Made by a program: the position numbers and the translations under genes. Below the pieces are notes generated by a model that searched no databases, was not told the origin of the DNA, and saw nothing but the letters and a program-made list of their open reading frames with translations. A DNA stretch of 42,250 bases, from positions 1 to 42,250 of the forward strand of contig JAVBNT010000046.1 of assembly GCA_031551355.1 (NCBI GenBank), read 5' to 3'. This stretch comes from JAVBNT01 sp031551355 (GTDB lineage Bacteria; Vulcanimicrobiota; CADAWZ01). Below are positions 23,286-30,925 of this stretch, one piece after another; within the stretch, counting starts at the first letter, position 1; the number at the start of each line of letters is the position of its first letter.

Positions 23286-25211
23286 ATGCTTACAGTAAAT
23301 AATCTTACAAAATCCTACGGCAGCAGAGTTCTTTTTGAAAATGTCTCTCTGAGAATTCTTCCGGGTGAAAAAATAGGTTTTATCGGCGCTAATGGGGTAG
23401 GAAAGACTACTTTTTTGAAAATTCTTTCGGGCAGCGAAGAATTTGACGGCGGCGAGTATTTTTTCGATGACTCATCTTCAACAGTATCATTTCTTTCTCA
23501 GATTGTAACGCTTAAACCTTATAACCGCGTTTATGACGAGGTTAAATCAGGTTTGGGCGGGTTTGTCGAATTGGAGATGAAGCTTCGGGCGGCGGAAGAG
23601 GATATGATTGCTTTTTCCGAAGATCCGCTTCGTCTTGAGGAGGCTGTTGCGAATTATGGAAATCTCCGTGAAGAATTTGAACATGCCGGCGGAGATGACA
23701 TTGAATGGCAGATAGATCGTATTTTGCTAGGTCTTGGATTTTCACTCCAGGACAAATACAGGTCCGTTTCCGAATTCAGCGGCGGCTGGAAAATGCGTAT
23801 TGAATTTGCGAAACTTCTTTTAAAGAAAAGTGATCTGCTTATATTGGATGAACCTACTAACCATCTGGATATGAAAGCTATTTCATGGCTTGAGGAGTAC
23901 TTGTCGGAATACCCCGGTGCGGTAATAATTGTCTCACATGACCGTTATTTTTTGAATAATATCGTTAAAAAAGTTATTTCTTTTTCCGGCAAAACACTTA
24001 AAGTATATAACGGCAATTATGATGACTTTGTAAAGCAACAGAATCTTGAAAGGGAGCTTGCCGAAAAGGCTTATAAAGATCAGCAGAAGAGGCTCGAGAA
24101 AGAGCTGATTTTTATTGAACGTTTCAGATATAAGGCTACTTTGGCTTCCCGTGTTAAAAGTAAGGAAAAGATGATTTCCAAACGTGACATGGTAGGCGCT
24201 CCTGCCGCCAGGGATAAAAGCATACATCTTTCTTTCGGTTATGACGACAGTCATATGACGACAGTTTTTAAGTTTAAGGATCTTGAGAAAACATACGCTA
24301 ACCTTACCGTGCCTTTTATGGGCGAGGCGGAGATTACGGCCGGGGATCGTATTTCATTGATTGGTGAAAACGGAACCGGAAAAAGTACTCTGTTGTCCAT
24401 GCTTTCCGGAAGGGACAAGGATTTTTCCGGACGTTTGAGAGTCCATCCGGCAGTTAATTTGAAATATTATCTTCAGAATCAGGAACTGGCTCTTAATGAA
24501 TCAAATACGGTATTGGAAGAACTGCAAACGGTTGCTCCTCCCGAAATGACCATTACTTCCCTGCGTAATTTGCTGGGTTCATTCCTTTTCAGGGGCGATG
24601 ATGTATTTAAGAGGGTTGATGTACTTTCCGGCGGAGAAAAAGCCAGGCTTGCGTTGGCAATGACGATTTCTTCTCCGTCTAACGTTATGATGCTTGATGA
24701 ACCGACCAACCACCTTGATATAGAGTCGCGGGAGGCACTGGCTGTTGCTCTTGACGCTTATAAGGGAACGGTAATTATCGTATCGCATGACCGTTATTTT
24801 ATAGATCAGATATGCAACAGAGTTTTTGAACTTGAAGATGGTTTTATTAATATATATGAAGGAGACTACTCCTTTTATGTTGAAAAAAAGAAAGCAACGT
24901 CGGTGCAGGTCCCTGTTGCTCAGACCACGCTATCTAAACCGGCAAAAAAAGCGGTCTCTGCCGGCAGGAATAATGCGGCGGAGGAGTCTGTTTCCCTTGA
25001 AAAAAAACTCAGAGAGATTGAAATTCTTTCCGGGGAATGCGATAGGGAAATCGGTAATGTGGAAACTTTGCTGGCAAGCCCGGAGGTCATGTCTGATTCC
25101 GGCAGACTTGTGGAAATGTCTAAATATTATGGGGAATTAAAAGAGAAAAGTAACACTTATTTTGCAGAATATGAGAGTATTTTTAAGCGTCTTTCAAGTA
25201 TTAGAACGTAA
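23286..25211 (+). CDS. ABC-F family ATPase (ribosome-associated, Uup/YfmR type)
   Basis: Two ABC domains lie in one chain without membrane segments, the layout of translation-factor-like ABC-F proteins. Domain 1 has GANGVGKTT, FSGGWKMRIEFAKLLL and LILDEPTNHLD. Domain 2 has GENGTGKST, LSGGEKARLALAMTI and MMLDEPTNHLD. The linker (about 235-315) is charged and helical with RYKATLASRVKSKEKMI, like the interdomain P-site arm. A C-terminal coiled-coil tail of about 75 residues resembles Uup/YfmR. Such proteins rescue or regulate ribosomes; a few confer antibiotic resistance, but nothing here points to that. It follows trxB by 37 bases. Confidence 0.93.
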   Translation: MLTVNNLTKSYGSRVLFENVSLRILPGEKIGFIGANGVGKTTFLKILSGSEEFDGGEYFFDDSSSTVSFLSQIVTLKPYNRVYDEVKSGLGGFVELEMKLRAAEEDMIAFSEDPLRLEEAVANYGNLREEFEHAGGDDIEWQIDRILLGLGFSLQDKYRSVSEFSGGWKMRIEFAKLLLKKSDLLILDEPTNHLDMKAISWLEEYLSEYPGAVIIVSHDRYFLNNIVKKVISFSGKTLKVYNGNYDDFVKQQNLERELAEKAYKDQQKRLEKELIFIERFRYKATLASRVKSKEKMISKRDMVGAPAARDKSIHLSFGYDDSHMTTVFKFKDLEKTYANLTVPFMGEAEITAGDRISLIGENGTGKSTLLSMLSGRDKDFSGRLRVHPAVNLKYYLQNQELALNESNTVLEELQTVAPPEMTITSLRNLLGSFLFRGDDVFKRVDVLSGGEKARLALAMTISSPSNVMMLDEPTNHLDIESREALAVALDAYKGTVIIVSHDRYFIDQICNRVFELEDGFINIYEGDYSFYVEKKKATSVQVPVAQTTLSKPAKKAVSAGRNNAAEESVSLEKKLREIEILSGECDREIGNVETLLASPEVMSDSGRLVEMSKYYGELKEKSNTYFAEYESIFKRLSSIRT

Positions 25212-25215
25212 TTTT

Positions 25216-25243
25216 AAAATATTTTCTACAATATTTTTTTTAA
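25216..25243 (+). terminator. Weak AT-only hairpin with T-run after the ABC-F gene
   Basis: AAAATAT (25216-25222) pairs with ATATTTT (25231-25237), followed by a run of T; a second long T-run lies at about 25251. All-A/T stems make weak terminators, so the call is tentative. Confidence 0.4.
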
Positions 25244-25429
25244 TAGAAGGTTTTTTTTTTTGCCCGCTGAAATAACTAGTTAATTGATGTAAAGATAATA
25301 ATATTAAAATTAATACAAAAATATGTGTATTAATAATAATGGACTTGGAATAGTTTATCTTAAAAAAATAATTGTTTTTATTGAGTTAAATTGTACCGGT
25401 CTTTAGATTTTTTTAAGGAGGTGATTTTT

Positions 25430-25456
25430 ATGCCCTGGAATATCGGCAGCAACTAG
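25430..25456 (+). CDS. Micro-ORF (8 residues) behind a near-perfect Shine-Dalgarno sequence
   Basis: ATG-CCC-TGG-AAT-ATC-GGC-AGC-AAC-TAG encodes MPWNIGSN. AAGGAGGTGAT (25415-25425) is complementary over 11 bases to the standard 16S rRNA 3-prime end and is optimally spaced, the best ribosome site in the window. The ORF lies alone in the 410-base gap between the ABC-F gene and the ArsR-type gene. The rest of that gap, 25244-25414 and 25457-25561, is AT-rich without a gene. A leader or signalling peptide is conceivable; there is no homology basis. Confidence 0.4.
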   Translation: MPWNIGSN

Positions 25457-25561
25457 TTTTTAACCTTTTTATTTTGGTAACATATTAAGATATAGACTTT
25501 TTTTGCTGGGTTTTATTTAAGGGGTTTGGAGGGGTGTTAGTCTGGGGGAGAATTATTGAAA

Positions 25562-25581
25562 ATGCCGTTTCCATACGGTAT
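25562..25581. promoter_or_regulatory. Candidate ArsR-family operator upstream of arsR-trxA
   Basis: ATGCCGTTTCCATACGGTAT is an imperfect palindrome, AT-x-CCGT-N6-ACGG-x-AT, ending 40 bases before the ArsR-type gene start. ArsR/SmtB dimers usually bind imperfect inverted repeats of about this size that overlap their own promoters, so autoregulation of the regulator-thioredoxin pair is a reasonable inference. Confidence 0.45.
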
Positions 25582-25621
25582 AAAACAGTAAAAAATATAT
25601 AAATTTGGGAAGGTAATAGAA

Positions 25622-25909
25622 ATGGCTTTGAAAAAAGAAAAAGAATATATACAAAATGCAGAAATATTGAAAGCTCTTGCCCATTCAACCAGACTGCGCA
25701 TAACCGAAGGTCTCATAAATGCTGATGGTCAGGAAAGCAGTGTTATGGACATAGTTAAGTCGTTGAATTTGCCCCAGGCTACGATTTCGCAGCACCTTAA
25801 AATTCTTAAGTCTACGGGTGTTATTGAAGGCGAGAGGCGCGGAACAAGAATAATTTATAAAATAAAGAATGAGAAGGTAAGGGAACTTATAAAGGTTATT
25901 ATAAAATAG
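25622..25909 (+). CDS. ArsR-family transcriptional regulator without classical metal-binding cysteines
   Basis: A 95-residue winged-helix protein of the ArsR/SmtB type. A helix LKALAHSTRLRITEGL is followed by the recognition helix-turn-helix DIVKSLNLPQATISQHLKILKSTGVIEGERRGTRIIYKI. There is no cysteine at all, so the alpha-3 ELCVCDL thiol site is absent and arsenic or cadmium sensing at that site is unlikely. Redox, zinc through His/Asp, or no effector are possible. It is followed 61 bases later by a thioredoxin gene, in probable operon with it; its likely operator is described at 25562-25581. Confidence 0.85.
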   Translation: MALKKEKEYIQNAEILKALAHSTRLRITEGLINADGQESSVMDIVKSLNLPQATISQHLKILKSTGVIEGERRGTRIIYKIKNEKVRELIKVIIK

Positions 25910-25970
25910 CTTTTAGTTAGTTGGAAGACAGCTTTCATTTTTATATTAAGTTTAGTGGAGGAAAATACCT

Positions 25971-26294
25971 ATGGGTAATATTTTGGAGATCAATGAGGCG
26001 GCGTTTAAAGCTGAAGTCCTTGATTCTTCTTCTGCTGTATTAGTTGATTTTTGGGCCCCATGGTGCGGCCCGTGCCGTATGATGGCACCGGTTCTGGAAG
26101 CGATAGCTCCCAGGGTTTTGCCGGTGAAAGTGGTAAAGATAAATACCGATGATAACCAGAATATTTCCGGACAGTTTGGTATACAGGGTATTCCTACATT
26201 AATTATTTTTAAAGATGGTAAGGAAGCTGAGCGTCTTGTCGGATTTACTCCGGAAGCTGTGTTGATGCAAAAACTTGAACCTTATATGAAATAG
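25971..26294 (+). CDS. trxA: Thioredoxin
   Basis: A single thioredoxin fold of 107 residues with the active site FWAPWCGPCRMMAPV, the buried-acid/strand pattern VDFWA, the cis-proline in GIQGIPTLIIF, and KDGKEAERLVGFTP near the end. It is cytosolic, with no signal peptide, and presumably the substrate of the TrxB encoded upstream. GTGGAGG lies before the ATG. A terminator hairpin follows. Linkage to an ArsR-type regulator suggests stress-responsive expression. Confidence 0.95.
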   Translation: MGNILEINEAAFKAEVLDSSSAVLVDFWAPWCGPCRMMAPVLEAIAPRVLPVKVVKINTDDNQNISGQFGIQGIPTLIIFKDGKEAERLVGFTPEAVLMQKLEPYMK

Positions 26295-26318
26295 TCTTTG
26301 CATTGATTTACCGGGCAA

Positions 26319-26352
26319 AAGAGGTTGTTGAACAGAGACAACTTCTTTTTTA
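26319..26352 (+). terminator. Intrinsic terminator after trxA
   Basis: AAGAGGTTGT (26319-26328) pairs with ACAACTTCTT (26338-26347), followed by TTTTT. It lies 25 bases after the thioredoxin stop and before the next gene. Confidence 0.75.
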
Positions 26353-26378
26353 TATTTTTAGATGGAGTTGATATTTTT

Positions 26379-26651
26379 ATGGACAATAACAGTGATGTAA
26401 AAAGTTTAAACAGCCTAACCGCAGAACTTGTAAAGAATAAAATGGAGCTTTCTTATGAAAGGATTAAACAGCTCTATGAGATAAAAAATATTGAGATCGA
26501 GAAAATGGAAGATAAAATCTCAAAGATGACGGAAAAAATAAACGATCTCAAACTGGATCGGGAGCAGCTCGAGGATGAACTTAACGGTCTTTATGAGTCT
26601 TATGTTTGTTATTGCAGAGAGACGGGACTTAAACCTGCTTTCGAAATCTAA
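26379..26651 (+). CDS. Small coiled-coil protein of unknown function
   Basis: A 90-residue acidic/basic protein that is almost wholly helical. Heptad-like runs (MEDKISKMTEKINDLKLDRE) indicate a coiled coil, and the C-terminus is YVCYCRETGLKPAFEI with two cysteines spaced C-Y-C. The ATG at 26379 has GGAG eleven bases upstream; an earlier TTG lies inside the trxA terminator. Its last 23 bases overlap the end of the convergent CBM9-like gene. No family recognised. Confidence 0.65.
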   Translation: MDNNSDVKSLNSLTAELVKNKMELSYERIKQLYEIKNIEIEKMEDKISKMTEKINDLKLDREQLEDELNGLYESYVCYCRETGLKPAFEI

Positions 26652-27246
26652 TTTTCCCAAACAGCTCTGGCTGGTGAAAAGCTATTTTAAAAACCGGAGC
26701 CCAGGACAGGTATTTCATTTGTCCGTAATGCTCTGAGATTCTGTAAAAATTCACCGTCCATTCTTCATTATTGACGGGCGGTGAATTTTTAAAAGCGCTC
26801 CAGGGTATTTTCATTGTTGACTGCCACAGATTATTTTTTGCCTCTGTAATATTTGTCATTTTTGAGTTCCAATTGAAATCACTGATTCTGTTTTCGTTTG
26901 AAGAATCAATGGCGATATCGAGAAATTTCCCGTCAGGGCCGACCTGAAATTCGCGGTAAACCCTGTTTTTTTCAGGAGAAATGAACATCTCAAAGACATC
27001 GCTTTTCTCCCATAGTCTCATTGTTTTTTCAGTCTTTTTTTCTGAATCCTCCGCTGTTCTTATGCTTTTGTATAATCCGTCAAACCGGCAGAAAAAGTAA
27101 TCTTCATTCCATACGGCTGACACGTAAGTTGCGATATCAGGGTCGCATGGATTGCCATCGTAGTTTAACAGGCTTTCTTGGCCGCCGGGAAGCACTGTTG
27201 TAAAGGCACCTTCTTTTGTATAGGAGCATATGAGCAATTTTGCCAT
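26629..27246 (-). CDS. CBM9-like domain protein
   Basis: A 205-residue beta-rich protein matching the family-9 carbohydrate-binding-like pattern: VSAVWNEDYFFCRFDG, then LWEKSDVFEMFISPEKN, then EFQVGPDGKFLDIAID, and later WQSTMKIPWSAF, WTVNFYRIS, LSWAPV and F-G-K-I-R-F at the end. Such domains often form or accompany extracellular sugar-binding modules, but here there is no signal peptide, so a cytoplasmic location is likely. AAAGGA precedes the ATG. It lies 12 bases before the radC region in transcription order reversed: radC is upstream on the same strand. Confidence 0.75.
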   Translation of the reverse strand: MAKLLICSYTKEGAFTTVLPGGQESLLNYDGNPCDPDIATYVSAVWNEDYFFCRFDGLYKSIRTAEDSEKKTEKTMRLWEKSDVFEMFISPEKNRVYREFQVGPDGKFLDIAIDSSNENRISDFNWNSKMTNITEAKNNLWQSTMKIPWSAFKNSPPVNNEEWTVNFYRISEHYGQMKYLSWAPVFKIAFHQPELFGKIRFRKQV

Positions 27247-27258
27247 TGTTTTTTCCTT

Positions 27259-27855
27259 TCAGTCACATAGCCCGCAGAGACTGCGTATCCCTTTCCCGCT
27301 GAATATTATATGGTCGAGAAGCTTTATTCCCAGTATTTCGCCTGATTTTTTTAGACGTCCGGTAACGGCAATATCTTCCGGACTCGGTTCAAGACTGCCG
27401 GAAGGGTGGTTGTGGGCGACAATTATATAACAGGCTCTGTCGGTAATCGCATTTGCATATATCTCCCGGGGATGTATCTGGGATTTATTTACCAGCCCGA
27501 TTGTTATTACTCTGACGGCTATTATTTCGTTAGCGCCGTTTAAAGTAGCGGCAAGAAAATATTCCTGTTTCTTATTTGCATATGCCTGAAGATACGGCTT
27601 CAGGTCCTCTGACGTCCGTATTCGTCCATTTTCCGGAATAGCCCTTCTTCTTATCAGTTCTATGGCAGCGGCGATAGCTTTGCCGGCACGGCTCGAAAGC
27701 AAAAATCTGTTATTGAACCCATATTTATCAATGTGTTCAATGAGGTTTTTATTTTTTTTAGAGGACCGGCCGGATATTACAGTTAAAAGTTCTTCATCGG
27801 AAAGCGATGTGACGCCATAATATGATAATTTTTCATCAGTGTATTTTTCTTGCAT
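27259..27855 (-). CDS. radC: RadC-family JAB/MPN-domain protein
   Basis: The N-terminal UPF0758 helical region (VTSLSDEELLTVISGR) precedes a JAB1/MPN metalloprotease-like domain. The domain has the metal motif H-x-H-P-S-G-x(7)-S-x2-D in VAHNHPSGSLEPSPED and a conserved LLDHIIFSG. The E. coli name radC came from a misassigned DNA-repair phenotype; the true role is unknown. ATG 27855 with GGGAG upstream was preferred to a TTG 18 bases earlier. It is slightly shorter than typical (198 residues). It diverges from trmB. Confidence 0.92.
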   Translation of the reverse strand: MQEKYTDEKLSYYGVTSLSDEELLTVISGRSSKKNKNLIEHIDKYGFNNRFLLSSRAGKAIAAAIELIRRRAIPENGRIRTSEDLKPYLQAYANKKQEYFLAATLNGANEIIAVRVITIGLVNKSQIHPREIYANAITDRACYIIVAHNHPSGSLEPSPEDIAVTGRLKKSGEILGIKLLDHIIFSGKGIRSLCGLCD

Positions 27856-28057
27856 GCGGAAACGCGCTCCCAAATGAATATTTGTGTTTGTATTTTCCTG
27901 TTTATTTTAACAGGCCGCTGTTGCTGTTTTTATGCCTAAAAGTAAAAAAATATACGGTTTTTGTAAAAAAATATCTGTTTTGGAGGGAAAATATTTTTTA
28001 GGGCGTATTGTTAAGCCTTGTGTTGCCGGTCCAGTCTTTAAGGTAGAGGGTGTTCAT

Positions 28058-28780
28058 TTGAGTAAAAATAAGCTTGACAAGTTTGCGGAAAATAAGAATT
28101 TTTCCTGTATGATTGAACCGGAAAAATCTGAGTTTATCAACGGAGATTTTCCTTTTAAAGGGTGCTGGAATAAAGTCTTTTTTAATAATTCCGGCCCGAT
28201 AGTGCTGGAGCTGGGGTGCGGACAGGGGGATTATTCGATAGCCCTGTCGTCTTTACATCCGGAGAAAAATTTTATTGCTATAGATATAAAGGGTTCAAGG
28301 ATGTGGCATGGTGCCAAAAAAACGCAGGAACTTTCTATTGTCAATTTGGCTTTTCTGAGAACAAGAGTGGAATTTTTGCCGTATCTTTTTTCGCAGAATG
28401 AAGTTGAGCATATATGGATAACTTTTCCCGATCCTCATTTAAGAAATTCTGATATGTCCAAAAGACTTACATCTCATGTTTATTTGGAAAAATATTGCCG
28501 GCTACTGAAAGAGGATGGCGTTATCAGTCTGAAGACTGATTCTGCAGAGCTATTTAAGTATACTAAAACCATTCTCGGATTCAATGGAATATCCCCGTTA
28601 ATTATTTCCGAGAATCTTTACAGCGGCGAAAAAACGTTTGACGAAGAAGTAACCTCTATCCACACACGTTATGAGTCAAGATTTTTAAAAGAAGGCAGAA
28701 AAATAATGTTCTTAAGATTTATGCCGGGCGGGAAAAATAATTTTTTGAATCCCTTTTCTACGGGACGGCCGTGCTTGTGA
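28058..28780 (+). CDS. trmB: tRNA (guanine-N7)-methyltransferase TrmB
   Basis: The enzyme methylates G46 of tRNA using S-adenosylmethionine. The SAM motif I is VLELGCGQGDYSIAL, followed by FIAIDIKGSRMW, and the catalytic-loop motif is ITFPDPHLRNSDMSKRLTS with a conserved D-P and K-R-L. The chosen start is TTG 28058, because it gives an N-terminus SKNKLDKFAE much like Bacteroidetes-type TrmB and has GAGGG before it. An ATG at 27932 would add 42 residues without a ribosome site or family match. The C-terminal THYE-like element appears as IHTRYESRF. Confidence 0.9.
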   Translation: MSKNKLDKFAENKNFSCMIEPEKSEFINGDFPFKGCWNKVFFNNSGPIVLELGCGQGDYSIALSSLHPEKNFIAIDIKGSRMWHGAKKTQELSIVNLAFLRTRVEFLPYLFSQNEVEHIWITFPDPHLRNSDMSKRLTSHVYLEKYCRLLKEDGVISLKTDSAELFKYTKTILGFNGISPLIISENLYSGEKTFDEEVTSIHTRYESRFLKEGRKIMFLRFMPGGKNNFLNPFSTGRPCL

Positions 28781-28887
28781 CGGCTTTGAAATATTGCCGG
28801 AGTTGATGCGTGTTCATTTCGGTGTTCGCCGGATAAATATAATCTAAAGGATTATTTTTCGTTTTTAAAGAAATAAAACATATTGTA

Positions 28888-29526
28888 ATGAAAAGTATTG
28901 CTGTTCTTATTTTTTTGATTATGGCTGCATCAGCTCCTGTTTTTGGACAGGAGCTGATTATAGTTGACTGCGCGTCCCCCGGGCAGGCTTCCAGGAAAAG
29001 CGACGGGATTGTTGTGTATAATATTTCGGACAAGGTCCCCGCAGACGCCGCGTTGCATAGGGATACGTCTGTTATAATCATTGATGCTCCCGCGCATTTT
29101 TTACCGGGAACTGTCGGGCCGGCAATAAAACGTGCCGTTCCTCCTGATGAAATAAAATTGATGGTTAATGAAATCTCTCTTGAGTTCGGCATTGATCCGT
29201 CTCTTATTCTTGCGGTAATACAGGTTGAGTCCAATTATAATGTGGCGGCTGTTTCACCTGTGGGAGCGATGGGACTTATGCAGCTAATGCCGGACACGGC
29301 GGCAGCTCTTGGAGTAAAGGATCCGTGGAATCCCAGGGAAAATATATGGGGCGGAGTCAGATATCTGCGTGCGCAGATAGATCGTTTTTCATCAATAGAA
29401 CTTGCGCTTGCAGCATATAACGCCGGTCCGGGTGCTGTAGAAAAACATGGCGGTATTCCGCCGTATGATGAAACGATTATGTATGTAGAAGCCGTAATGT
29501 CTATTTATTTGGGCACGAGACCCTGA
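28888..29526 (+). CDS. Lytic transglycosylase, SLT domain
   Basis: An exported peptidoglycan-cleaving enzyme. The N-terminal signal peptide ends near PVFGQ. After a linker of about 70 residues the SLT domain starts: EFGIDPSLILAVIQVESNYN with the catalytic Glu, then VGAMGLMQLMPDTAAALGV, N-P-R-E-N-I-x-x-G-V-R-Y-L, and LAAYNAGPGAVEKHGGIPPY. These are the classic Slt/MltC-like motifs. It ends with a short helix after MYVEAV. It lies 16 bases before the small lipoprotein gene, probably forming an operon with it and possibly with trmB. Confidence 0.93.
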   Translation: MKSIAVLIFLIMAASAPVFGQELIIVDCASPGQASRKSDGIVVYNISDKVPADAALHRDTSVIIIDAPAHFLPGTVGPAIKRAVPPDEIKLMVNEISLEFGIDPSLILAVIQVESNYNVAAVSPVGAMGLMQLMPDTAAALGVKDPWNPRENIWGGVRYLRAQIDRFSSIELALAAYNAGPGAVEKHGGIPPYDETIMYVEAVMSIYLGTRP

Positions 29527-29541
29527 ACGGAGCTGATTGTC

Positions 29542-30036
29542 GTGAAAAAAATTAGTATACTTATAATATCGCTTGTTTTTGTTTCTTTTTTTACAGGATG
29601 TGCGCCAAAAGAAGACAGTGAAAAGACTGCAGTTATCAAGGCGTTCAATGAATTTACATCTTCACTGAATCAAAAGAAATGGACACAGGTATGGGAAATG
29701 CTGTCTTCCAAATCAAAAAAGGCTTTTGAAAAGGAAGGTTACAAACGCATGCAGGAAATTCTGGAAGCTATGCCTCCCGAAATTAGAAAGAAAAGAATTA
29801 ACTCGCTTGGTGTTACCCAAAATGAACTGCTGAAAATGCCGCCTGAAAAATTCTTTGTCTTCGTAATGGAAAAGACGCAGGATTCGCAGGAGTTTGCTTC
29901 TATGCCTCTTTCCGTGGAAGTATCTTCAGTGGAGATAAAGGAAAATAAGGCCGTTTTGAAGTTAAAGGACAATCTTGAAAAGGCTATCATGGTTAAAGAG
30001 GGCGAACAGTGGAAAATGGAGTTTGAGGAAGATTAG
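29542..30036 (+). CDS. Small lipoprotein, NTF2/DUF4878-like
   Basis: The start GTG has ACGGAG upstream. The N-terminal signal ends in a lipobox F-T-G-C at about residue 19. The mature part is helical then beta: AFNEFTSSLNQKKWTQVWEMLSSKSK is like the opening helix-turn of NTF2-fold lipoproteins such as DUF4878, and it closes with KEGEQWKMEFEED. It is likely anchored in the envelope near the transglycosylase encoded just before it. No enzymatic residues are seen, and the name is by pattern only. Confidence 0.75.
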   Translation: MKKISILIISLVFVSFFTGCAPKEDSEKTAVIKAFNEFTSSLNQKKWTQVWEMLSSKSKKAFEKEGYKRMQEILEAMPPEIRKKRINSLGVTQNELLKMPPEKFFVFVMEKTQDSQEFASMPLSVEVSSVEIKENKAVLKLKDNLEKAIMVKEGEQWKMEFEED

Positions 30037-30080
30037 CTTATCAGACTTCAATCATATTTTATAAATAGTAAGGCCATTTT

Positions 30081-30800
30081 ATGGAACGACTGCAAAAATA
30101 TATATCAAGATGCGGTTTTGCATCCCGGCGTAAGGCTGAGGAACTTATAAGGCAAGGCCGCGTTTTTGTAAACGGAAAACAGGCGCCTGCGGAAGGTATG
30201 CTTGTTTCGGTTGATGATACGGTGGTAGTTGACGGCAATATCTTAAGATTGCCGGAAGAACTGGTCTATTATCTTTTATATAAACCGGAAGGTTTTTTAT
30301 GCACTTTGTCTGATCCGCATGCAATTCATACTATAATGGAACTGCTGCCGGATAGTCCAAGGACTTTTCCGGTAGGACGGCTTGATCTTGATTCCAGCGG
30401 TCTGATTATATGCACGAATGACGGCGAATTTGCCAACCGCCTTGCTCACCCGTCTTTTGAACATGAAAAGGAGTATGAAGTTTATGCCGTGTGGAAAAAG
30501 TCTGCCCCTGCGCGGCTGCAGGCGCGTAAAATTATTTCGCGTCTTGAAACAGGCATTATGCTTGACGGCAAGGAAACTGCTCCGGCAAAAGTTGATATAA
30601 GAAAACTTGATGAATCGGGCGTTCTTTTTAGAATCGTAATTCATGAAGGGCGCAACAGACAGGTGAGAAGAATGTGTGACGCTATCGGTCTTGATGTAAA
30701 AGTTCTTAAAAGAATCAGGATTGGGCACCTGGAAATCCAAAGTATGCTCCCCGGAGAGTATATAAAATTGTCAAATGATGATATTTCAGTTTTTTTATAA
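30081..30800 (+). CDS. Pseudouridine synthase, RsuA/RluB/E/F family
   Basis: The enzyme isomerises specific uridines in rRNA. An N-terminal S4 RNA-binding domain (RLQKYISRCGFASRRKAEELI...RVFVNGK) is followed by the catalytic domain with YYLLYKPEGFLCTLSD, the active-site GRLDLDSSGL (catalytic Asp), and EGRNRQVRRMCDAIGLDV. Length 239 fits RsuA/RluB-type enzymes, and the exact target base cannot be assigned. The ATG lies 44 bases after the lipoprotein gene. Confidence 0.93.
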   Translation: MERLQKYISRCGFASRRKAEELIRQGRVFVNGKQAPAEGMLVSVDDTVVVDGNILRLPEELVYYLLYKPEGFLCTLSDPHAIHTIMELLPDSPRTFPVGRLDLDSSGLIICTNDGEFANRLAHPSFEHEKEYEVYAVWKKSAPARLQARKIISRLETGIMLDGKETAPAKVDIRKLDESGVLFRIVIHEGRNRQVRRMCDAIGLDVKVLKRIRIGHLEIQSMLPGEYIKLSNDDISVFL

Positions 30801-30884
30801 AATTTGTAACAGTATCCTATATTGTATTTACATTTTTTTAATAAATTTAATAAATTGGCAAACTAAATATGTGTCTTTACTTCT

Positions 30885-30890
30885 TATAAT
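30885..30890 (+). promoter_or_regulatory. -10-like TATAAT before the M15 peptidase gene
   Basis: A perfect TATAAT hexamer lies 35 bases upstream of the peptidase ATG. A TTGGCA at 30855-30860 is too far (24-base spacer) for a standard sigma-70 promoter, so only the -10 element is supported. Confidence 0.4.
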
Positions 30891-30925
30891 ATAGATAAGG
30901 ACAATATTTATAAAGGAGCTTGGTT

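Noticed and set aside
23286..25211. ABC-F gene as an antibiotic-resistance determinant
   Set aside because: The C-terminal coiled coil and overall layout fit housekeeping Uup/YfmR-type proteins; no resistance-type arm is evident.
25430..25456. Micro-ORF as a microcin C-like precursor because it is very short and ends in Asn
   Set aside because: No MccB-like adenylating enzyme or exporter gene is in the window, and a terminal Asn alone is weak evidence.
25562..25591. Second micro-ORF encoding MPFPYGIKQ upstream of the ArsR-type gene
   Set aside because: It coincides with the operator-like palindrome and has a poorly spaced ribosome site, so the palindrome explains the sequence better.
27932..28057. 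N-terminal extension of TrmB from an ATG at 27932
   Set aside because: No ribosome site, no family match, and the TTG at 28058 gives the expected TrmB N-terminus; kept only as an alternative start.
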